DNA of 64,000 nt, from positions 868,001 to 932,000 of the forward strand of contig NHNY01000003.1 in the NCBI GenBank assembly GCA_002786065.1, given 5' to 3'. The notes below the pieces were generated by a model that saw nothing but the letters and a program-made list of their open reading frames with translations, was not told the origin of the DNA and did not search any database. The DNA comes from Microcyclospora pomicola. Its lineage: Eukaryota; Ascomycota; Dothideomycetes; Capnodiales. Shown in pieces: positions 52,817-63,000 of this stretch (its first letter is position 1; each line of letters begins with the position of its first letter). The translations under genes were made by a program, and so were the position numbers.

Positions 52817-54314
52817 ATGCCTTCGTTGGAAGCGATATTACCACCAGAACCAATCATCGATCACATCATGGAGCATTTGAAGGATCGCGAATGTCCTCCG
52901 GAACGGTAAGAAACCTCCAGGGAAGCACGAAGATCTTGCGCCTTGTTCTTCCCTAACAAAACTGCCATGATTTGCAAAATATATGCATTTCATCCTCATG
53001 TTTCGATTTTCCTTCACTGCAATGTTTGCTGAGCACTTCGTGATTGACGCGATATCCAGGATCGTCGACAGCCCGCTGAGCAACGAACAATTCCCCGAGG
53101 GAGTGTTGAAGACACCAGATGCAGAAACTACTTCCCCGGAAGATGGCGACAGCGTCCATGGAGACGAGCAGCCGGCTAGTTCTGGTCACCGAGAGCAGAG
53201 TACAAGTACGAACCCCATCCTCTCTTCTTCAGCCCAGTCATCTTGGGGCTTGCTTTCAGCACCTGGATACCCTTTCATGAGGATTGCGGCTCGCACGAGT
53301 GCCTCCGTCTTGTTTATGATGCTGATTATGATGATGATAGTCGTAGGTACGAAAGGTGGAAATGGAAGCCTTGCAACCAAAAACCCATCCCCTCGTCTGA
53401 GAGCCACTGCCAAGGACTTTGTATACAATGCATCGGTGGACGAGACCAAACCCATTACGCAGGATGGCAATCAGAACATGACAGCGTTGCAAGTCATTGG
53501 ACCAAGACGGAAGCCCGTGCCGATTGACAACAGATCCTCTCTGGGCTCTCCTCTCGGAAAACCATGGACTCCGCCCACGAATACGCGCATCCAAGAGCAG
53601 CGTCTCCGAAACAATGCACGCTTTCGTGAAGGCTTCCATTTCTCGTTCGCTTGGACCGCCGACCTGGACTTCAACCAGCACAAGCGTGAAATGCAGGAGG
53701 AACGACTTCGGATCGAGATCGCCTCTCAGACCAGGCTTGCGCAGGAGCAACGAGATCGAGACTTTTACCACGCGATCGGCATGAGTGTCACGGTCACTCG
53801 TGTCATAGATCAGTCAATCAGAAGCCATGATTTCTTGACCCAGGACTTGCCTGTTGTCGGTTTGGACGGATACGGACATTGCCTTTACGGTAGCGCAGTG
53901 CTAAATCAAAAGTCCATCTGGAGTGTTGGCTTCGAACACACGTATCGACCGAAGGTGACCTGGCCAGGTCTTCAAGAGCTCAAATACGAGGGCCAAGATC
54001 GAATCTCCACCGATCGTATCCATCGTCGCATGCTGCCTTATCCTCGAGTGTGCACAGACGAGTCGGTAGAATGGGCTCAACGTGACTTTCTCCAAGCTCA
54101 CGTCTTCGATGAGGTCGGATATCCTTTCCGCCACTTCTTCGACGGCCTCGACATGCTTCGTTTGAACTCAGTCAGGCGTGCTTCTGAAGAGGCGTTCTTT
54201 GCTGCGCACTGGATTGCTCAAGTCGAGTTCACAAAAGCTGTCGACGACGACACTCCAGATGCGGAAGGCATGCACGCGCTGGGCCAGTCTCTGTTCGACA
54301 CGATCGACATATGA
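52817..54314 (+). CDS. Unknown single-span membrane protein
   Basis: Two exons (52817-52905, 53060-54314), 447 residues; the donor is CGGTAAGAA and the acceptor ATATCCAG, and the frame joins as PPER-IVDSPL. If the first exon is wrong, the protein could start at 52983 in the intron instead. The N-terminus (LPPEPIIDHIMEHL, 8-21) looks like the first helix of an F-box but no more of that domain is seen. A single hydrophobic segment lies at about 109-126 (SASVLFMMLIMMMIVVG). The larger C-terminal part has a charged coiled-coil-like stretch (KREMQEERLRIEIASQTRLAQEQRDRD, so written in pieces: KREMQEERLR and AQEQRDRD) and Trp/His/Tyr-rich sequence. I do not recognise the family; possibly lineage-specific. 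Confidence 0.6.
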
Positions 54315-55125
54315 GAGCTCACGTCACTATCTCTGCAGACCGAAAGTATTTCATCATTGTGGCGATGTCTTGGTAATCCGAGCAATTTCCTTCTACTGTT
54401 CCCCATCTCCGGCTACTGTCCAATCCCTCGGAACATCCAGTATGCTGTGACCCACACGACATGAGCATGTCTTCAAGAAGATCCGGCACAATCACCAGGG
54501 CTGTATCGTTGTCTCAAGAATCTTCGAGGCTCGGACGGAGGATTGAGTTCGAGCTACGTATCTGGCGAACACCATCTCAATATGCACCTGGATTTGCAAG
54601 TTTGGAATTCATTTCATAAGAAAATCTTGGTCCCGGGCGGCAAGCGTTTCCCACAAGTGTTGGGTATCCAGGAATATTCGGGAAACATTGGAGAGCTGTG
54701 CTGTGACCGGCCACGACACCCTTCAGGTTTCTTATTTGGTATTCGTAGCTTGGTTAGAAAGCTGCTTCTTGCATCAGAGAGCATTAACGACCTGGAAGTA
54801 AGGCGATATAGCCAGAATTCAATGGATATCTGTCAAAAGCATAGCGGTCAACATGTATTCCTCGTGCCACGAAGCATTTGTGACGACTGAGAGGTTCGCC
54901 AACGGAACGTGAATCGGCGAGCGTGACCTTTCTCTTCACGCTCAATATTGTTGACCTTGATTTACGTGGATGACTGCAACCCTAACATTAGTCGTTGTGC
55001 TGCATATCGTTGGTCGTGATTGGTTGTGAGCTGGCGGGCGCTACTGGCAGTGCGCAGATCGACTGCATATCACAACCTCGTGGACGCCCAGTGTAACCGA
55101 CCAGACTGTTGACCTCACTGCTAAG
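54315..55125. other. Intergenic region
   Basis: About 810 bases between two rightward genes. The frame at 54543-54890 has no good start or homology. The AP-3 sigma promoter should be here. Confidence 0.45.
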
Positions 55126-55736
55126 ATGCTGAACGCGGTGCTCGTTTTCAACAACAATGGTCAACCTCGACTGACCAAATTCTACACTCAACTGGTCAGT
55201 TCTCTCAACCATTGTATCTGCTCCTTCGACCACTAGTCTAAAACTTCTCCCCACAGGACACTGCCGTGCAACAGCGACTCATCTCCGAGATATTTGCCCT
55301 TGTCTCCGCTCGGCCTGCCAGCAGCTGTAACTTTCTCCCTCTACCACCGCTCCTCGCGGCATCCACCCCTAGCAAGGTCCCAGCGGCTGAGCAGAACGAT
55401 GCGCCTTCGCTGGTAACCTACCGCCATTACGCGACGTTATATTTCATTGTCATCTCCACATCGACCGAGTCACCGCTCGCGTTGCTCGACTTGATCCAGG
55501 TCTTTGTCGAGGCGCTGGATCGGTTATTCGAGAACGTGTGCGAGCTGGACTTGATCTTCAACTTCGAAACGTTGCATGCCGTGCTCGGAGAGATGATTGT
55601 GGGAGGTGTGGTGATCGAAACAGGGTTGGAGAAGGTGGTGGATGGGGTGAAGAGCCAGGGCCGAGTGGCGAAGAGACCTGTTAATGCAGAGGGACGGGGA
55701 GGGGTGCTTGGTCAAGGGATATGGGCGGGAAGGTGA
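55126..55736 (+). CDS. APS3: AP-3 adaptor complex sigma subunit
   Basis: Small subunit of the AP-3 coat that carries cargo from Golgi to vacuole, bypassing endosomes. Two exons (55126-55194, 55257-55736) give 182 residues. The start MLNAVLVFNNNGQPRLTKFY is the invariant sigma N-terminus; the join yields TQL-DTAVQQRLISEI. The intron donor is GTCAGT, not the usual GTAAGT, with a CACAG acceptor. The longin-like core continues with YRHYATLYFIVIS, LALLDLIQVFVEALDRLFENVCELDLIFNFE and ETLHAVLGEMIVGG. The AP-3-type loop SCNFLPLPPLL is present, which separates it from AP-1 and AP-2 sigmas. Length is normal. Confidence 0.95.
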
Positions 55737-57055
55737 TGAGCTCACGGATTACGATTCAATGTATGACGAGTGTTGATTCCACAAGCGATGGCTTTGCATC
55801 ATGAACACAAGAAACTACCCGGCAGACCGAGCAAATGTTCCCGCGGAATCTCGACCTCCTCGAAGGTGGCAGTTGCTTGGAGTGACACGAGAGTCTTGGA
55901 GCTATTGTACAGCCTTGGGAGTTGGCTACGGTTTTGCTACCTTATTACCGTGGCCAAAGCTGCGGTAGAGGCAGACCATTTGGATGGAGAATGTGAGCTA
56001 CCTATGTAGCCTTTGGATGAGGCCGATGGACAGTAGCGATGTGACCACCTACGTGGTGCGAAAAGAACTCATTATGATCCGAGTATGGCAGCATTCGCAG
56101 TGGCGTTTTCCCCAGGTGAAGGATCGAAGGTGGTAGATACACAAGTACCAGTTCGAGATCAGCGCTTCGTGATGGAAGCAGTGTTTTGCAATACAAATTC
56201 AATTGCGACGTCTCGATCGAGCTCCACGCATTCGCTAATGTTGATCTCCAATGACCATGGATTGATACTGGAAGGTATATGCCTAACCGCTGCAAGCGTC
56301 AGAACATGTTCGCCGGATTTATGTCGTCGAAAGCTTTCCCAAGGATGGCGATACATTCAGCAGATTGCTTTTCAACTGTGCAGGAAAACAGCGTTACGAT
56401 TTGATCGTGGGCGTTACGAACATGTTTTCCGCAGCATGGTAGATGTTTGTCCCCTCCAGTGTAAACTGTAAGCTAGGACAAGTGTGGCGGCTGGTTCCGC
56501 AGCCTGCTTCGTCATAACCAAACCGGTAAGCGCGCCCGGTCCGCATGTCTAACCCGCAAACAGCTCTCTCGTCAGTGCATGAGATCTTTATTACAGCAAA
56601 CTGGCTGCCCTTCGGTGATTCTCTACGGGTTCTTTTTGCACTGCGTGGACCTTTCTCTCATTCACATCACTCCGTCGCTCATCCAGCATCCTGAAGTAGC
56701 GCCTGCCACCGCTACATGCTGACGACGTCGTCGCGAGATCTGAGCAGTCGCAGCCACTCGCCGCATCAGAGCCGCATACATGAAGCCGCAGTGAAGTCGG
56801 TTTCATTCCCACCCTGCGACAATACGAACCCATCACGAAACCTTCTACCATCGCTAGCCAGACTTCGAGAATCTTTGCCATCCGTATGAACGGCAGATCC
56901 GACTACAAAGGTGCCGAAAACCTACGAGCATTGTGAAAGCATACCTCATACAACTGGCTCCACTCGATCGATACTCTCAGCCTTCGAGGATTCGATCCGC
57001 CACTTCATCGAAGGATTAGACCACAACCCAACGCTTCACGCGCGTTGTGTGCGCG
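55737..57055. promoter_or_regulatory. Intergenic region upstream of the TOM1-like gene
   Basis: About 1.3 kb between two rightward genes. Frames at 55770-56009 and 56085-56471 show no family features. The 3' part (from about 56900) should be the 5' leader of the ligase gene. Confidence 0.45.
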
Positions 57056-60000
57056 ATGGGGAGGATCAAGAAGGTCGCCACGGACCGGCACACGGCCACA
57101 TTGTCGCCTGCCATAGCCGAATTCGTGACCTCTGCATCATCAGCAAAGCTGTACCAGCTACCAGCTAAGCTCGCCAGCTTTCCACAAGACTGGCCTTTCC
57201 CCCGAGGTGATCTATATCACTGGATACCTTTGCTCGATCGATTCGATCACATTCTGGAGTTGTTCAACAACGAGTATGCTTTGACCGCGGGGCCTCAGTC
57301 ACAACCATTCCAATGTCGACTACTGTTGAAAGGCGATGCGGTGGAAGGTCTGTCATACCCCTCTGCCGAACCTTCATCGCAAGAGCTTGAGTCAGAAGCA
57401 TATTCGGAGGAAGGAGACAGAGAATTGGTCGAATCTATCGTCAACTTCACTCGCATTCTGCATGAGCACTGTGGAAACCGCAGCCTTTATGCCAGCAGTG
57501 GTCACATCAACAACCTCCTACATACGACATCTTTGAGTCTTCTACGGCTGTGCCTAAAATTGGGCCTCCGGCTAGCACAGCGGTTTCACGTGGCACGATA
57601 CAAGAATAACCACCCACAAGCACAATCAGCATTGAAGGAAAATCACTATGCTTTCAACTATGACAATCTCGCAACGATCGCGAGGCCTTTCCCGAGAGTG
57701 GTTGCGTCGCACGAAAATGTAGCCGCAACAACGCCTGGGAAGGGTAAGGAACGACCAGCCCAGACACCTCCGTTCAATTCGTCAGATCTAGTGATGATCG
57801 CCAAGGACCCGCGGAGCCTGGAAGCTAAGGGAGATCTCTCAACAGTGTCTCTGCGTTACTACGATCAATCAGCTGCCGAGACAAGGTCTATAGCACCACA
57901 GGACCACACTGAAGCGAGCCCAGCCACACCGACTCCGGTACGAAGGACCTCCAATCTTGGTCCATCTCGTGATCGTGCACCTGCCAATGATCAAAGTGTC
58001 GCTTCAATTGATATGATACAAACCCCGAGCAAATCTCGCCAGACAGAATCACCACTGTCTTCGGCTGCGAAGGTGTTGCTCGTGCCCGCGACCAAGATAG
58101 CAGAGCAACCTGCTTGGGCGATCATGGACGAATATATCTCTACTGTACCCGAGGACTCGCGTTACGACTTGTTGAATCGTGTTCGAGTGGCGAAATCACT
58201 TGCTACGCCCCGAGCGACACACCAGACACTGTTGGAAGTACGCTTACTGGCTATCTCAAATCTAGCATACGCTCTAGGCGACTCCAAATTCCAAGATAAA
58301 GTCGGACAGGCTGACTCTGAGGAGCCTCAGCGGTTCCAGCTGGCAAAGCAACTGGCTGAGCTGCTACAACCTGCAGCAAGCGAGCAGACACCACTCTCCC
58401 TCCCGCTCGAGTCAACTGTCTTGCAAACTCTCGAAGCAATGAGCAAGTCTAGGACGAAATCCACCGCTATCGTGGACAATCTGCAGATCGCGGTCAACCA
58501 TGGAGTGCTATACTACACTCTACGCAAAGTCGTTGCCAGCTTGAATCAAGACGAGGACCCGGACAAGCAGGTAGAACTTCAGCGCACAGAGTGGCGAGAA
58601 GCGGCATTTGATCTCGTGAATGCTTTGATGATGTCTAGTTCGCATTATCGCTCAGCAGAGAAGATGGTACAAGCTGGCATCATGGATATCCTGGTTGAAA
58701 CGCTTACTTTCCATACGGCAGTCGCAGACCGCTTTCACGAAAAGACGTTGCAGTTCCTGTCAAGCTTCATCCACAGCCTACAGCAAGCCTTTCAGACACT
58801 GGCGAGCATTAAAGGTTTGGACATTGTTGCAGACCTGACTCAATATGAGGTGGATAGTGCGCTTCAACAGTCTCAGAGTGGCAATGGCCTAGCAAGCGAG
58901 TTCAAGTCCAGGGTCGTGGATTATGACATCTCCTTCCACAAGCAGTCTACTCTGCGTCAGTTATTCAAATTCACGTCACATCTGTTTGAACATAACGCTG
59001 GCACTCACGACCGTTTGCTCAGGAATCTGATCGACACTCCACAAATGCTTGGTGCACTTCGGATCGTAATCGAGCACGCTCAGATCTTCGGGTCGAATGT
59101 GTGGAGTAGCGCACTTGGCATCGTCAGCAGTTTCATCCACAATGAGCCTACAAGCTACCAGGTCATCGGCGAAGCTGGCCTGAGCAAGGGTTTCTTGGAA
59201 TCAATCACCGGCGAACGCATCCCGGATGTCCTTCCGGAGTCTTGCGCTCTGACCGCTGAAGATCTTCCCGGAAACGTGCCTGTGGTCGATGGTGAGATTC
59301 GATTCCCATCAGTCCCGGGCATACTCCCGGTTGGAGAATCGATGGTGGACGTACCGAATGCATTTGGCGCGATCTGTCTGAACGAATCAGGTATGCAGCT
59401 CTTCCAAGCTTCAAAAGCGCTTGTGAGGTTTTTTGATATCTTCGTCTCTCCTCTACATGTTCGTGCGATGGAAGACGAAGCAGCAGGTCAGACTGCCGCC
59501 ACCATTGGTACCGCCTTTGACGAGCTGTCACGCCATCATCCACAACTAAAGACCCAGATTATGATGGCCGTCAAGTCCATGGTCCAACGCGTCGCGAAGC
59601 TGTGTGCTGATGTCTCCCAATACAAGCCACTCGGCGCAAAGCTGTGGCTCAAACCTTTGCGACAGTCAATCCAACTTACCGAGGCGGACCGGAAAAACAC
59701 CGTCGTTCTGCCATTCGTGAGCGTCTGCGTCAAGTTTCTGGAAGGGTTCTTCCACAACGGCAGTATGTGCGCTCTTTTCTGTGACATGGGAGGTGTAGGG
59801 GGTCTCTTGGATCTTATCACCACAGCCAGCAATCCGTACGATATGGTTGCTTCCTCACTGCACGGCAAGATTGGCACTGTGCTGAAGATGATGTGCGACG
59901 CCAAGCCACATCTAGTCCTGCCGTATGTGCTGCATCGTCTACAGATCGCGATTCGAGGCACCAAGGCTCTTGTCTCCAACACGGAATCTCGTGGTTTGTT

Positions 60001-63000
60001 TGTTGCATTCTCTGATGCTGCCCCGCCCGAAGCGAATACACTCACTGACATCGACCTCGCTACATCCGTGCTCGCATCTTTGTCGGTCACACAGCTCCTG
60101 TCAGAGCAACTGAGCCGCATGCTAGCTCCTCCACATTTCACGAGTCGCCACAACCAGCAGAGCAATCAGTTGTTCGTCACATTAAACTTCACCGACGTGT
60201 ACCTTCAGCTTGTCGAGGACCTTGGTAACCTGCATGCTGCATGCATCTGGGAGCTCTCTTCGCTTCTTGGTTCGCTGTCCACGACTATGAAGGATGAGAC
60301 AGACCCGAAAGCATTCGTGCATCAACGCACGAATACCGAAGGCCTAGCAGAGATTCTTACATCTAGCCAACCAGACACGCGCACATCTAATATGATGCAA
60401 GAAACCAGCACGAGTGATGACGAGCTACTCACGAGGAACGTCAAGGCAATCCGCTATCTCCTCCAACAGACTCCTTCGAGCGTTGAAGCCGTGTTCCATG
60501 CGCTGAGCCAGGCACTCACACCGAAGCGCAATACTGATCCCGAGATCAAGCTTCATGCCAACCTGGTCGCGGAGAAGATCGCCGAGAAGCTCCTATGGGC
60601 GATTGATTATCGCAAATTCACCCACCATGATGAGACTATGGAGATTCGTTATTCGTGGTTCATACTACACGAAATCACCAGAATTCAGCTGCGCTCCAGC
60701 TATAACATGGAATCATATCCACATTCGAGAGAAGCGTTGACCCTGGTGCTAAGCAAATTCTATCAGAAGAAAGGGTTCGAAAAGATGAATGACTTCTTAG
60801 AGAAGTTTGGCGATATGCTTGGCAAGACGGCAGACGAAGACGAAGTCGCCAAGGTCCGTGAAAGAACTGCCAAGGATGGCATTCGTGTCATCCTAGAGTT
60901 CTACAGCTATGTCGTCCGCTCCAAGTGTATCACGGAGGCCACGCAATCAAACGTCATCTCTGTCAGGGACCACAGACAGCCAGACTACTTCATGCCAGGA
61001 CAGTTCGTAGTCGAGATCAGGAACGTGATTCTGCCTGCCGTTACAGCGATCTGGGACTCGGATGCGATCGAATCAATGGACGAGCAGCAAGTGAAGCACA
61101 TTGTCGAAATCCTACGCATCACTCTCAAAGGTGAAGGCGAAGATAGAGCTATCAAGCGGAGTGACGGTGCGAAACGCCATGTGTCAGCTCTAAAGCCAAG
61201 CTTCGGCCTCAAAGCTCGAGCAGCAGCTCCACTGCTCCAAGATGGCACCATCCCGACCTCAATTGCTCGAGAGGCAGTATACAGGTGCCGTAGCCATGAA
61301 CTCACCGCCCGCGAATACGCACTTTCGCATCTGGCGCCGCGAGACGCTCCGAACTTCTCCATCCCTGAAGACGAGCCTTGCGAGGGAAGCAACGGTACGC
61401 CGTCGACCGAGCATGCTTTGCAAAGGCAGAGCTCGGTGGAGATGACTGATGCTGCACCTCCATTCCAGCAGCCCGATCAGTCAGCTCAAGCGACTACGGT
61501 AGTGACCACAGACGTGCCATTGTCCGAGGCCGATGCTGACTCCGAGAACGACGCGGACATTCGCATGCCCTTGCCTGGCGGACTTGACGAGCAGGAAGTC
61601 ATTGACATGATCGGCGGAGACACTTTGCAGAACATCATGAATATGGCAAACGGTGCGCTCGACACGCGTGCAGATGCAGCTTCAGCGAAAGCCACCGGAG
61701 AAGCTTTTGTGACAGTGGATGACCTGGACGAGAAAAGAGCAGAACTTCGGGAAGACCTTGTTGATCGATGCTTGGGCGTCCTCAGTGCTGTTCCTAAGAT
61801 TACTTTTGAGCTTTCTGATCTTATACAAGCCGCGGTGGCCAGAAGCGGCGAAGGTGCCAATCCGCGCGCTGAGATAGGCAAGACGATCGTGTCGTCTCTC
61901 ATGTCACTACAAGCAGACGAACCTGGTCCGAAGACTGGTGCCAAGATCTATGCGTACGCTCACCTAGTAGCTCTCGTTTTGCAAGATCGGGATTTCTTCG
62001 ATTCTACAATAGACGATCTTAAAGAATATTTCGACAATCTTGTCGACTGGGTGGAGATACCTGGCGATGCCAAAGTGGAAGACATCCCATACCTCGAAAT
62101 GATCTTGCTCATCATCGAGCGTGTGCTTGCAGAAGACGAGCAACCAGTGGAGATGACTTGGGAACCTCCGTCACCAGAGCACCCGCTCAAGCCCCAGCCT
62201 GTGCACAATGCGCCTGAACCGGTGGTTCCTGATGATCTGCGCGCACGTCTGTTGGATGCGCTATTGGACATTCTCCCCAAGGTCGGCAAGAATACCTCAC
62301 TGGGTTTATCTGTGGCTCGAACACTTGTTATGCTCACGCGTAAGCACGAATTTGCTGCACGTATGAGACAGAAGAACTCCATGTCTCGCCTCTTCTTGAT
62401 GATCAGACAAATGGCGGGCTCTGTAAATGATAAGCTGCACTGCGCTTTCATGCTCATCTTGCGTCATATGATAGAGGACAAGCAGACCATCCGCCAGATC
62501 ATGCGCACAGAAATCAAGGCTGCATTTGAAGGCCATCGTTCAGTGCGTGCTATGGACACCACAACATACACTCGAAACCTCTACCATCTCGTGCTTCGCG
62601 ATCCTGAAGCTTTTGTGGATGTTACGCAAGAGCTGCTTGAGATTGTGAAATTTGACGGCATTGCTACTCGTGCTCAGTCACTCGGCTTGAAGAGGGACAA
62701 GCTAGCTACCACAGACACCAGCGAAAGCATACCGGAAAATGAAGCTACGGCTGTGGCGTCCAGTCATACACCGGCGGCCGACGAGACCACGTCGCCGAGC
62801 CTTCCTTCGTCGGATGGCGTGGTGGCCTTTTTGCTACGCGAATTGTCGAATTACAAAGATGTCGAAGATTGCCCTCCGGCCACAGACAAAGCAGATGCTG
62901 TGGATAGAAATGTTGAAGTTACCACACCTGCCACTGGAGACGTTGACATGACGGATGCCGCCTCAAATAGCACGGTTGCTGCAGGTGCTGTGTCTAGCAA

